Shown one piece after another: positions 26,940 through 35,135 of a stretch of 64,000 nucleotides of DNA (positions are counted from its first letter, which is position 1; each line of letters starts with the position of its first letter). Under the pieces are notes generated by a model. It did not search any database, was not told the DNA's origin, and saw only the letters and a list, made by a program, of their open reading frames with translations. Source of the stretch: Pseudomonadota bacterium (GTDB lineage Bacteria > Pseudomonadota > Gammaproteobacteria > Burkholderiales > Rhodocyclaceae); assembly GCA_018241665.1 (NCBI GenBank), contig JAFEDK010000005.1:62001-126000 (forward strand), in the 5' to 3' direction. The position numbers and the translations under genes are program-made.

Positions 26940-27692
26940 ATGGGAAAACGTACATCCCCCGAACTCGAATCAGGCCGCAACGACAACGGCCTCGGCGGCA
27001 ATGGGCGTGATGAGACGATCTACCGCAATCTGTTCACCGCGATCGTCGAGAACCACCTCGCACCCGGCACGAAACTGCCAGAGGACACGCTGGCCGAAAC
27101 CTATGGGGTCAGTCGGACGAGCATCCGCAAAGTACTGCAGCGGCTCACCCACGAGCGCCTGGTGGATGTGCGCCTGAATCGCGGCGCATCGGTCGCTCAA
27201 CCCTCAGTCGGCGAGGCACGGGACATTTTTTCTGCCCGCCGGGTCATCGAATGCGGCGCGATCCCTCTCGTGGTCTCAAAAGCAACGCCTGCCGCGCTGG
27301 ATGGACTGCGCGATCTCGTCCGGCGCGAGACAGCCGCCCAGGAACGCGGCGACTGGCGAGAGTCGATCTACTTGTCGGGAGCCTTCCACGTCGCATTGAT
27401 CGGCATAGCGGGCAATGAAACGCTCACCGACTTTCTGACCCAACTCGTATCGCGCTCCTCGCTCGCCATCGCCACCTATGGCTCGCCACAGACAGCGAGT
27501 TGCCGGCATTCCGAGCACGACGACGTAATCACGATCATCGCTGGCGGCGATGTCGAAGGTGCCATGCAGTGGATGGACCGTCACCTGCGCGACGTCGAAC
27601 GCACCGTCGTGTTCGCCGAAGAAGAACCCGCAGCCGCGGACCTGAAAAAAATCCTCGAGGAGGTCGCCCAACGCCGCACCAAGCTGCGTTAG
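26940..27692 (+). CDS. GntR-family (FCD-type) regulator of the allantoin module
   Basis: 250 residues from MGKRTSPELESGRNDNGLG with GGAGA nine bases upstream. The N-terminal winged helix reads LFTAIVENHLAPGTKLPEDTLAETYGVSRTSIRKVLQRLTHERLV. The C-terminal helical FCD domain has the metal/ligand-type residues in ESIYLSGAFHVALIGIAGNE and SEHDDVITIIAGGDVEGAMQWMDRHL. It leads the rightward genes racemase-porin-NCS1-allantoinase and diverges from the first NCS1 gene, so it likely controls both sides through the TGTATCC sites. Confidence 0.92.
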   Translation: MGKRTSPELESGRNDNGLGGNGRDETIYRNLFTAIVENHLAPGTKLPEDTLAETYGVSRTSIRKVLQRLTHERLVDVRLNRGASVAQPSVGEARDIFSARRVIECGAIPLVVSKATPAALDGLRDLVRRETAAQERGDWRESIYLSGAFHVALIGIAGNETLTDFLTQLVSRSSLAIATYGSPQTASCRHSEHDDVITIIAGGDVEGAMQWMDRHLRDVERTVVFAEEEPAAADLKKILEEVAQRRTKLR

Positions 27693-27729
27693 GGGCGCTC
27701 ATCCGCCTATAAAACCCAAGGAGACAGCA

Positions 27730-28461
27730 ATGCAGATACGTGTCATCAATCCCAACACCACGCTCAGCATGACCGAGAAGATCGGTGCGTCCGCGCAGCG
27801 CGTGGCCGCACCGGGCACGTACATCGTGGCAACTAATCCGAAGAGCGGCCCCGTTTCGATCGAGAGCCATTTCGACGAAATGATCAGCGCAGTTGGTGTC
27901 GCTGAAGAGGTCCGCAAGGGCGAGCGCGAGGGAGCTGACGCATATGTCATCGCCTGTTTCGGTGACCCTGGGCTGCTCGCGGCACGCGAGCTGACGCGTG
28001 CGCCGGTAATCGGTATCGCCGAAGCCGCCTTTCACCTGGCGACCATGATCAGCACCCGCTTCTCGGTCGTAACGACCCTCGGGCGCACCTGCATCATCGC
28101 CGAACACCTCCTGCAGTCCTACGGCTTTGCCCACCACTGCCGCCGGGTGCGGGCGGCCGAAATCCCGGTGCTCGATCTGGAGGATGACGGTGCCTGTGCC
28201 CTCGACCGTATCGTCGAGGAATGTCGCCGTGCCAAGGCGGAGGACGGCATTGGCGCAATCGTGCTCGGCTGCGGCGGCATGGCCGATCTCGCCGATGAGA
28301 TCCAGGCGGCGGTGGGGCTGCCCATCGTTGAAGGCGTCACCGCCGCAGTCAAACTCGCCGAGACTCTGGTCAGCCTGAAGTTGGGCACCAGCAAACACGG
28401 CGATCTCGCCTTTCCGCGAAACAAGCGCTTCACCGGGCAGTTCGAACAGCTGAGCGGCTAG
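27730..28461 (+). CDS. Asp/Glu/hydantoin racemase family protein, probable allantoin racemase
   Basis: 243 residues beginning MQIRVINPNTTLSMTEKIG. The two catalytic cysteines of this family are present in VIACFGDPGLLAARE and AIVLGCGGMADLAD. The INPNTT start is typical of the hydantoin/allantoin racemase (HyuE/HpxA) branch. It would interconvert R- and S-allantoin so that the enantiomer-specific allantoinase can use both. AAGGAGA lies upstream and the gene is 37 bases after GntR, so they form one operon. Confidence 0.85.
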   Translation: MQIRVINPNTTLSMTEKIGASAQRVAAPGTYIVATNPKSGPVSIESHFDEMISAVGVAEEVRKGEREGADAYVIACFGDPGLLAARELTRAPVIGIAEAAFHLATMISTRFSVVTTLGRTCIIAEHLLQSYGFAHHCRRVRAAEIPVLDLEDDGACALDRIVEECRRAKAEDGIGAIVLGCGGMADLADEIQAAVGLPIVEGVTAAVKLAETLVSLKLGTSKHGDLAFPRNKRFTGQFEQLSG

Positions 28462-28482
28462 CCCGGCTCCCCCCATTCCGCC

Positions 28483-28505
28483 GGGACTCCTGATGAAGGA
28501 GTCCC
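28483..28505 (+). terminator. Hairpin after the racemase gene
   Basis: GGGACTCC (28483-28490) and GGAGTCCC (28498-28505) form an 8-bp stem with a 7-base loop 21 bases after the racemase stop. There is no T-tract; it may attenuate rather than end transcription into the porin gene. Confidence 0.5.
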
Positions 28506-28521
28506 ACAGACTGAATTATCC

Positions 28522-28545
28522 GTGCCGGTCGCATGCGACCGGCAC
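28522..28545. other. Perfect 24-base palindrome upstream of the porin gene
   Basis: GTGCCGGTCGCA is followed directly by its exact reverse complement. It lies about 100 bases before the porin start. It could fold as an RNA hairpin (9-bp stem, GCATGC loop) or be a protein site. Confidence 0.6.
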
Positions 28546-28668
28546 CGGGTACCGCTGCGCCGTCGTTTTCATTATTGCTCCACGAAAGCGCCGGTGACGG
28601 CGCGCAGCAGAAGCACCCACAAGACCAATCGACATAAAGGAGACAGCATGAACACCAAAGGAGGCAGC

Positions 28669-29751
28669 ATGAAACGGAGAAGGAGTGTGAGCACGGCGAT
28701 ACTCGGCATCGCGGGCGTCGCACTGAGCGGGGCAGCATGGGGACAGAGCAATATCACGATCACCGGCCGCGCGGCCGCGCAGGTCGATGTGGTTTCCGCG
28801 AAAGGCGCGACTGCGGGCCCCGCGGCCGACATTGACCAGCGCACCCGGGTGACCGACATCGCTAGCCGCATCCGCTTCCTCGGCAAGGAAGATCTCGGTG
28901 GCGGTCTGCGTGCCTTTGCCTGGATCGAAGGCAATACGCCCCTCGACGGATCGCGTGCCGGAGCATTCGGCACCGAGGGCTCGGAAAGCTATGTGGGCCT
29001 GGGGGGTAACTGGGGAGAAGTCATGCTCGGGAAACGCCACCGTCCGTTCTATATCTCGAGTCTGAGCGCCGACCCCTGGGACATCCTCACCCTGGGCAGT
29101 ATCGATGCCGTGGTCTATGTTGCGCCGCTCAAGCTCGGCGCACCACCCAGCGGATTCCAGGCGACGAACAGCGTGAACTACTGGTCGCCCGACTGGAACG
29201 GCATGCGTCTGCGGGTCCAGCACAGTTCCGGCGAAAACAAGACCGCCACGACACACGCCACCGACGAGTATTCGGTCGCCGGAACCTACGACCTCGGCGG
29301 CCTGCATACCGCACTGGGCTACCGCCATCAGAAGGGTGCGGTACAAGGCAGCAGCGAATCGTGGAGCCTCGCCGCCACCTACGTGATCGGTGGCGGACCG
29401 AAGCTCGGCGTGATCTACGAAGACCACAAGGCGGACTTCACCGGCAGCCCTCTCAAGATCAGCGACTGGGCGCTCACCGCATCCTGGCCCTTCGGCCCTC
29501 ACGAACTGCGGGCCAACTATGCGCGCGACTCCGGCGTGCGGAACGCGGCCATCGCGAGCGAAGACACACGCAGCAGCCACTGGGCCCTGGGCTACGCCTA
29601 TCACGTGTCGAAACGCACGGAGTGGTACGCCCAGTATGCGAGGCTGACGAACGGTGCGGCGGCAAACAACGACTTCGATGCCGGTGTCGGCGGTGTCGCA
29701 CCAGGCGCGGACCCCAGGGGATTTGCTTTGGGCATGATTCATTACTACTAA
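28669..29751 (+). CDS. General porin (Gram-negative porin family)
   Basis: 360 residues from MKRRRSVSTAILGIAGVALSG, a Sec signal peptide ending near AAWGQ. The mature part starts QSNITITGRAAAQVDVV and is a beta-barrel with DIASRIRFLGKEDLGGGLRAFAWIEG and GSESYVGLGGNWGEVMLGKRHRPFY, typical of betaproteobacterial Porin_4 trimers. A second in-frame ATG at 28648 also has a perfect AAAGGAGA site: a 21-base stretch holding ribosome site and start codon is duplicated in tandem. The C-terminus ends in tyrosine, slightly off the usual terminal phenylalanine. Probably passes allantoin or related compounds through the outer membrane. Confidence 0.9.
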   Translation: MKRRRSVSTAILGIAGVALSGAAWGQSNITITGRAAAQVDVVSAKGATAGPAADIDQRTRVTDIASRIRFLGKEDLGGGLRAFAWIEGNTPLDGSRAGAFGTEGSESYVGLGGNWGEVMLGKRHRPFYISSLSADPWDILTLGSIDAVVYVAPLKLGAPPSGFQATNSVNYWSPDWNGMRLRVQHSSGENKTATTHATDEYSVAGTYDLGGLHTALGYRHQKGAVQGSSESWSLAATYVIGGGPKLGVIYEDHKADFTGSPLKISDWALTASWPFGPHELRANYARDSGVRNAAIASEDTRSSHWALGYAYHVSKRTEWYAQYARLTNGAAANNDFDAGVGGVAPGADPRGFALGMIHYY

Positions 29752-29765
29752 GCCTAAAGAGGGGG

Positions 29766-29808
29766 CGGACCTGCCGCCGGCTGGTTCAGCACGGTTGCTG
29801 CAGGTCCG
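29766..29808 (+). other. Intergenic hairpin between porin and NCS1 genes
   Basis: CGGACCTGC (29766-29774) and GCAGGTCCG (29800-29808) form a 9-bp stem with a 25-base loop in the 87-base gap. It may stabilise or partly terminate the porin transcript. Confidence 0.45.
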
Positions 29809-29838
29809 ACGCCGCCAGCACACACGAAGGAAGACAGC

Positions 29839-31308
29839 ATGAGCACGAAAAATACCGTCGGCGCGAACGAGACAATCGCTACCGGCATGCCAGGCGCAGA
29901 TCCGCGCCTGTACAACCACGACCTCGCCCCGGTCCCTGCAGGCAAACGCACCTGGAATGGCTACAGCATCTTTGCGATGTGGATGTCGGACGTGCATAGC
30001 GTCGGCGGCTACACCTTCGCGGCGAGCCTGTTTCTGCTGGGCCTGTCCGGCTGGCAGGTTCTCGCCGCACTCACCATTGGCATTCTGATCGTCAATCAGC
30101 TCATGAACTGGGTCGGCAAACCCAGTCTCGTACACGGCATTCCGTTCCCCGTGATGGCGCGTGTGAGCATGGGTGTCATGGGAGCCAATCTTGCGGCCAT
30201 CATCCGTGGGGTCGTCGGCATCGTCTGGTACGGTGTGCAGACCTATTTCGCCTCGAAAGCCGTAGCGACGCTGGTTCTGCTGTTCTTCCCCGCGGCAGTG
30301 GCGCTGCGGGAAACGACTTTCCTGCAGTTGGATCTCCTCGGCTGGGCCTCTTTCCTCTTCATGTGGTTCTTCCAGCTGGTGATCTTCCAGCGCGGCATGG
30401 AAGCGATCCGCAAGTTCATCGACTTCTGCGGGCCGGCCGTTTATGTCGTGATGTTCATCTTGATGGGCTGGATCCTGTCCCGTGCCGGCCTCGGCGCGCT
30501 CGACCTGACCCTCGGCGACAAGGTGCTGACTGGCGCCGAATCCTTCACCGCGATGGGCAGCGCCATCCTGCTGGTAGTCAGCTATTTCGCCGCGCTGCTG
30601 CTCAACTTTGGTGATTTCTCGCGCTTTGGAAAAAACGAGCGCCAGATGAAGGTTGGCAACTTCCTCGGCCTCCCTGTGAATTTCATCGCCTTCTCGATCA
30701 TTACCGTCATCGTCACGGCCGGCAGTACCACCGTATTCGGCACGATGATCATGGACCCGGTCGAGATTGTCGCCCGCATCGACAACAAGTTCGCCGTCGT
30801 CCTCGGCAGCCTGACTTTCATCATTGCGACCATGGGTATCAACATCGTCGCCAACTTTGTCTCGCCGGCCTACGACATTGCCAACCTGTTCCCCAAGCAT
30901 GTGGACTTCAAGCGTGGCGGTCTCATAGCCTCGATCCTTGCGGTCATGGTCTGCCCCTGGATCTTCGTGGACAGCCCGAAGGCCATCACAGTCTTCGTGA
31001 GCATTTTTGGCGCAGTGCTCGCTCCGCTCTACGGCGTAATGATGGCCGACTTCTACCTCGTCAAGAAACAGGTCGTGAAACCTGTGGAGCTTTACACCAT
31101 GGCGCCCGATGGGCGCTACCACTACGACGGCGGCTGGAACAAGGTAGGCCTCACGGCCCTTGCCATCTCCGGCGTCCTGGCGATCGGTTGGGAACTCGCG
31201 ACCCAACTTCTCCACCTCCTCCCCGAAAACAACTTCGGCTGGGTAATCGGCGCTTTGTCGGGTGCAGTGGTCTACGTGGCAATGATGCGGGCCGCGCGGC
31301 GCACCTGA
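29839..31308 (+). CDS. NCS1-family permease (allantoin/purine-related), second copy
   Basis: 489 residues, about 12 membrane helices, with NGYSIFAMWMSDVHSVGGYTFAAS, GVMGANLAAIIRGVVGIVWYGVQT, LLNFGDFSRFGKNERQMKVGNFLGLPVN and IATMGINIVANFVSPAYDIANLF. It is a diverged paralogue of the permease at 25128 (similar motifs but many differences), so the two probably differ in substrate or affinity, for example allantoin and a hydantoin or uracil. It is the last transporter gene of the GntR-led rightward group. Confidence 0.9.
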   Translation: MSTKNTVGANETIATGMPGADPRLYNHDLAPVPAGKRTWNGYSIFAMWMSDVHSVGGYTFAASLFLLGLSGWQVLAALTIGILIVNQLMNWVGKPSLVHGIPFPVMARVSMGVMGANLAAIIRGVVGIVWYGVQTYFASKAVATLVLLFFPAAVALRETTFLQLDLLGWASFLFMWFFQLVIFQRGMEAIRKFIDFCGPAVYVVMFILMGWILSRAGLGALDLTLGDKVLTGAESFTAMGSAILLVVSYFAALLLNFGDFSRFGKNERQMKVGNFLGLPVNFIAFSIITVIVTAGSTTVFGTMIMDPVEIVARIDNKFAVVLGSLTFIIATMGINIVANFVSPAYDIANLFPKHVDFKRGGLIASILAVMVCPWIFVDSPKAITVFVSIFGAVLAPLYGVMMADFYLVKKQVVKPVELYTMAPDGRYHYDGGWNKVGLTALAISGVLAIGWELATQLLHLLPENNFGWVIGALSGAVVYVAMMRAARRT

Positions 31309-31325
31309 AACAAGCACAACAACAC

Positions 31326-31361
31326 CCCCTGATGCCAAGCCAACCGACTTGGAGTCAGGGG
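31326..31361 (+). terminator. Hairpin between the NCS1 and puuE genes
   Basis: CCCCTGA (31326-31332) pairs with TCAGGGG (31355-31361) and an inner CCAAG/CTTGG continues the stem. It starts 17 bases after the permease stop and just before the puuE ribosome site, so it could reduce read-through into puuE copy 1. Confidence 0.5.
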
Positions 31362-31383
31362 TCAATACATGCAAGAGAAGTAC

Positions 31384-32319
31384 ATGACAAACATGAAGAA
31401 CTATCCCCGCGACCTGATCGGCTACGGCCGCAAGCCGCCCTTCGCCGACTGGCCGGGCCGGGCCCGGGTGGCCGTCCAGTTCGTCCTCAACTACGAGGAG
31501 GGCGGCGAGAACTGCGTGCTGCACGGCGATGCCGGCAGCGAGCAATTCCTGTCCGAACTGTTCAACCCGCCGGCCTTTCCGGACCGCCACCTGTCGATGG
31601 AGGGCGTCTATGAATACGGCTCGCGCGTCGGCGTGTGGCGCTTCCTGCGCGAGTTCGAACGGCGCGGCCTGCCGATGACCATATTCGGCGTGTCGATGGC
31701 GCTGCAGCGCCACCCCGAACTCACCGCCGCCTTCAAGGAACTCGGCCACGAGATCGCCTGCCACGGCTGGCGCTGGATCCACTACCAGAACGTGGACGAG
31801 GCCACCGAGCGCGAGCACATGCGGATCGGCATGCAGATCATCGAGCAGCTCACCGGCGAGCGGCCGCTGGGCTGGTACACCGGGCGGGATTCCCCCAACA
31901 CGCGGCGCCTGGTCGCCGACCACGGCGGCTTCCTGTACGACTCGGACTACTACGGCGATGACCTGCCGTTCTGGTCCGAAGTGCAGAAGAGCGACGGCAG
32001 CACCGCGCCGCACCTGATCGTGCCCTACACCCTCGACACCAACGACATGCGCTTCTCGCTGCCGCAGGGCTTCTCCCACGGGGATGAGTTCTTCGAATAC
32101 CTGCGCGACGCCTTCGACGTGATGTACGAAGAAGGGGACGAGCGCCCGGCGATGCTCAGCGTCGGCATGCACTGCCGCCTGCTCGGCCGCCCCGGACGTT
32201 TCCGCGCGCTGCAGCGTTTCCTCGACCATATTGAAAAACATGATCGGGTGTGGGTGTGCCGGCGGGTGGATATCGCCCGACACTGGATCGAGAAACACCC
32301 GTTCCGCCAACACCCCTGA
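31384..32319 (+). CDS. puuE: Allantoinase (polysaccharide-deacetylase type), copy 1
   Basis: 311 residues from MTNMKNYPRDLIGYGRKPP; an upstream ATG at 31369 is possible but this start matches the other copy better. The PuuE pattern is complete: VAVQFVLNYEEGGENCVLHGD, SMEGVYEYGSRVGVWRFLREF, EIACHGWRWIHYQN, GWYTGRDSPNTRRLVADHG and YDSDYYGDDLPFW. It hydrolyses allantoin to allantoate without the metal chemistry of the AllB type. About 300 residues match the copy at 42103 with only two differences; only the two ends differ. Confidence 0.95.
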   Translation: MTNMKNYPRDLIGYGRKPPFADWPGRARVAVQFVLNYEEGGENCVLHGDAGSEQFLSELFNPPAFPDRHLSMEGVYEYGSRVGVWRFLREFERRGLPMTIFGVSMALQRHPELTAAFKELGHEIACHGWRWIHYQNVDEATEREHMRIGMQIIEQLTGERPLGWYTGRDSPNTRRLVADHGGFLYDSDYYGDDLPFWSEVQKSDGSTAPHLIVPYTLDTNDMRFSLPQGFSHGDEFFEYLRDAFDVMYEEGDERPAMLSVGMHCRLLGRPGRFRALQRFLDHIEKHDRVWVCRRVDIARHWIEKHPFRQHP

Positions 32320-32489
32320 CACTCCCGTACGGCGAGGTCGGAGTCCTCTCGCCCCCTCCGATGTCCCTTCGCGCACACCACCAAACCGCCATGCCTCGCC
32401 CAGCCCTCGGCATTCCTGAGCCGGCAACCGGACGTCGCCCCATGCACCTGCATGCGTTGACTGACCAAGGCAAGCGATATGACGCATGG

Positions 32490-33362
32490 TCAGAAGTGCC
32501 ACTCCAGTTGCAGCGTCGGGGCGCGGGTGTTGATGCCGGGCTTGGTGACGCCGGCGGCGTTGGCGTGGTTGCCGAACTTGTTGAGCCACAGCTCGTAGCC
32601 GACCCCGGCCCAGATGGTGTTCTTGCGGCTGCCGGCGAGCTGGCCCAGGTCGGCCATCAGGGAGGTGCGCATCAGGGTTTCCGCCTCGGTCTTCACGCCG
32701 GCGTAGTCCTTGCCCTTCTCGCCGATGTAGTTGATGAAGCCCTGGAACTTGAGGGGCAGCGGACCGGCCTGGAACGGAATGCCCCACGCTGCGCTGAGCA
32801 TCCACTGGGTGTCGAAGGCGATCTCGGCCTGCGGACAGGCCGGCGCGCCGAGGCCGCAGTGGTTCCACTCGCGGGCGGCCAGCAGGCTCACGTCCAGAAA
32901 GCCGGGCACGTCGAACTTGAGGGTCGGGCCGACCACCAGCAGGCGCTTGCGCGGCGCGAAGCGGGTGTCCTTGGTGTTGAGGTCGAAACCGCCGGTCAGC
33001 GCCACCTCCTTAACCGGGCCGAAGGACAGATCCTTGTCGAGGGCCTTGCCCAAATGCAGCTGGTGGCGGTAGGTCAGGTAGAACTCGGTGGCGCCGGAGC
33101 CGCCGCCATTCACCGGATCGTTCTTGTCGGACTGCAGAACGTCCAGGTTCAGGAAGTTCTGACCAACAGCGTAGCCGCTACTGTGGGTGAATTGCAGCAC
33201 GTTCTTGCGCACATCCTGTGTGTTGTTCGGCTCACGGAACTGGGTGCCGTAGCGGTAGCCGAGGAAAGTGTCGGACCAGGTGGCGGCGGAAGCGAGGGGC
33301 GCGGCAAGCGACAGGCAAAGGGAGGCCGCACCGGCCAGCGGCCGGCAAAAAATCTTCTTCAT
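32490..33362 (-). CDS. Tsx-like nucleoside-specific outer-membrane channel
   Basis: 290 residues. A Sec signal peptide runs from MKKIFCRPLAGAASLCLSLA to ASA-ATW. The mature part begins TWSDTFLGYRYGTQFREPNN and ends LQLEWHF, with alternating beta strands and a terminal phenylalanine typical of outer-membrane barrels. The Tsx/OmpK family carries nucleosides and bases. It lies 37 bases downstream of the xanthine/urate permease gene on the same strand, giving a matched outer- and inner-membrane uptake pair. Confidence 0.85.
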   Translation of the reverse strand: MKKIFCRPLAGAASLCLSLAAPLASAATWSDTFLGYRYGTQFREPNNTQDVRKNVLQFTHSSGYAVGQNFLNLDVLQSDKNDPVNGGGSGATEFYLTYRHQLHLGKALDKDLSFGPVKEVALTGGFDLNTKDTRFAPRKRLLVVGPTLKFDVPGFLDVSLLAAREWNHCGLGAPACPQAEIAFDTQWMLSAAWGIPFQAGPLPLKFQGFINYIGEKGKDYAGVKTEAETLMRTSLMADLGQLAGSRKNTIWAGVGYELWLNKFGNHANAAGVTKPGINTRAPTLQLEWHF

Positions 33363-33398
33363 GTTGTGTCTTTCGGTGAGGAGTGGTCCGGGCGCGGA

Positions 33399-34808
33399 TC
33401 AGTGGGCTTCGTGGGCGATGGGTTCGCAGGCTTCGCCGCTGGCGTTGCGGCGGCCAGTGCCGTTGAGGAACACGTTGAGTACGACCGCCGACAGGGCGGC
33501 GAGCAGGATGCCGCTGTGCAGCAGCGGGCCAAGAGCCTTCGGCATGCTGTGGAAGAAGGTCGGGGCGACCAGCGGGATCATGCCCAGGCCGACGCTGACC
33601 GCCACCACGTAGAGGTTGTTGCGGTTGCTGCGCAGATCGGCCCCGACGAGGATCTTGATGCCCGTCGCGGCGACCATGCCAAACATCACGACGCCGGCGC
33701 CGCCGAGCACGAACTGGGGCACGGAGGCGATCACCACCGCCATCTTCGGGAACAGGCCGAAGGCCATCAGGATCACCCCGCCGACGATGCACACCCAGCG
33801 GCTCTTCACGCCGGTGACACCCACCAGGCCGACGTTCTGCGAGAAGGAGGTGTGCGGGAAGGTGTTGAGGAAACCGCCGATCAGCGTGCCGAGGCCGTCG
33901 GTGCGCAGCCCGCGGGTCAGGTCGTCACGGCTCAGGCGGCGCCCGGTGAGATCGCCGAGGGCCAGGAACATGCCGAGGGACTCGACCATCACCACCACCA
34001 TCACCAGGCACATGGTCGCCACCGACACCAGGTCGAAGGTCGGCATGCCGAACTGCAGCGGGGTGACGAGGGCGATCACCGGCGCTTCGTCGATGCCGGC
34101 GAAGCTGACCTTGCCGAGGGCCATCGAGATCAGGAAGCCGACCACCATGCCCAGCAGCACCGACACGTTGGACAGGAAACCGCGGCCGTACTTGGTGATC
34201 AGCAGCACGGAAACCAGCACGATGGTGGCGATGGCGATGTGCTCCGGCGCGCCGTAGGCCGGGTTGTCGATCATCTTGCCGGTCGCCGCGTCCTTGATCA
34301 TGGGATTGCCGCCGGCCGCCCAGTTGACCGCCACGCGCATCAGCGAGATGCCGATCACCGAGATGATGGTGCCGGTGACGACGGGCGGAAACAGCGGCAG
34401 GCAGCGGGATACCAATGGCGCGAAGAAGATGCCGAAGATACCCGCCGCGATGCCGGCGCCGAGGATGGCGTTGATGCCCAGCTCGGGGTTGCCGGCCATA
34501 GCCACCATCGGGCCGACGGCCGCGAAGGTGACGCCCATCATCACCGGCAGGCGGATGCCGAACTTGCCGAAGCCGAAGGCCTGGATGATGGTGACGAGGC
34601 CACAGCACAGCAGATCGGAATTGATCAGCAGCGCGATCTGGTCCTTCGGAAAACGGAGGGCGCCGCCGACGATCAGCGGCACCGCGATGGCGCCAGCGTA
34701 CATCACCAGCACGTGCTGCAAGCCCAGGGCCAGGAGGCGGGCGGCGGGCAGGCGCTCGTCGACCGCATCGACCGGTTGGGCACTTCTTTCCTGCGAATAC
34801 TCCGACAT
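33399..34808 (-). CDS. NCS2-family urate/xanthine permease
   Basis: 469 residues from MSEYSQERSAQPVDAVDER with AAGGAGA upstream. About 14 membrane segments and the NCS2 signatures LGLQHVLVMYAGAIAVPLIVG, LPVMMGVTFAAVGPM, VVMVESLGMFLALGDLTGR, GGFLNTFPHTSFSQNVGLVGVTGVKSR and QFVLGGAGVVMFGMVAATGI. The last motif resembles UacT/YgfU/PbuX-type urate and xanthine transporters. With puuD and uraH nearby, urate is the best-supported substrate. Confidence 0.92.
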   Translation of the reverse strand: MSEYSQERSAQPVDAVDERLPAARLLALGLQHVLVMYAGAIAVPLIVGGALRFPKDQIALLINSDLLCCGLVTIIQAFGFGKFGIRLPVMMGVTFAAVGPMVAMAGNPELGINAILGAGIAAGIFGIFFAPLVSRCLPLFPPVVTGTIISVIGISLMRVAVNWAAGGNPMIKDAATGKMIDNPAYGAPEHIAIATIVLVSVLLITKYGRGFLSNVSVLLGMVVGFLISMALGKVSFAGIDEAPVIALVTPLQFGMPTFDLVSVATMCLVMVVVMVESLGMFLALGDLTGRRLSRDDLTRGLRTDGLGTLIGGFLNTFPHTSFSQNVGLVGVTGVKSRWVCIVGGVILMAFGLFPKMAVVIASVPQFVLGGAGVVMFGMVAATGIKILVGADLRSNRNNLYVVAVSVGLGMIPLVAPTFFHSMPKALGPLLHSGILLAALSAVVLNVFLNGTGRRNASGEACEPIAHEAH

Positions 34809-35135
34809 GGAGGTCTCCTTCGTTATCAGCATGAGCGCCTCTGCGGGCGCTGGTGGCGAATGCGCCGGCCGAGGAATCGACCGGACTCAGGCCCAGTTTA
34901 GGTGGCGGCCCACCGTGCGGCAGAGCCCAGTCTTGATAAGCGGAATAAGCACTTCGATATTGTCGCGGCGCAGCATTTTTCATCCCCACCAAACACAGGC
35001 CCACTCTCCCTTCCACCTTGCAGTGCAGCACGATTTGCCGGGCCGTGCGGCATGGCTGACGGCTTCATCTGCGGCACCTTGTGGGTATTCTGCGGACCAA
35101 GCGATGCCCCCCACTATTCGAAATCCGATAAGCCG
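34809..35135. other. Intergenic region between the urate permease and the EamA gene
   Basis: This 327-base gap separates divergent genes. It contains a direct pair of ATAAGC (34936-34941 and 34945-34950), similar to the half-site AGCTTATAAGCT next to the purine LysR gene at 45492, so it may hold a LysR site for the permease. No gene or RNA is recognised in it. Confidence 0.4.

Noticed and set aside
25128-32319. Genomic island carried by a transposon or integrase
   Set aside because: No integrase, transposase, attachment site or tRNA boundary is visible; only gene duplication and composition hint at insertion.
28516-32868. 1,450-codon open frame on the minus strand across porin, permease and allantoinase genes
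   Set aside because: It spans several well-supported rightward genes with clear starts and motifs; composition is that of an antisense shadow, with no recognisable domain or ribosome site.
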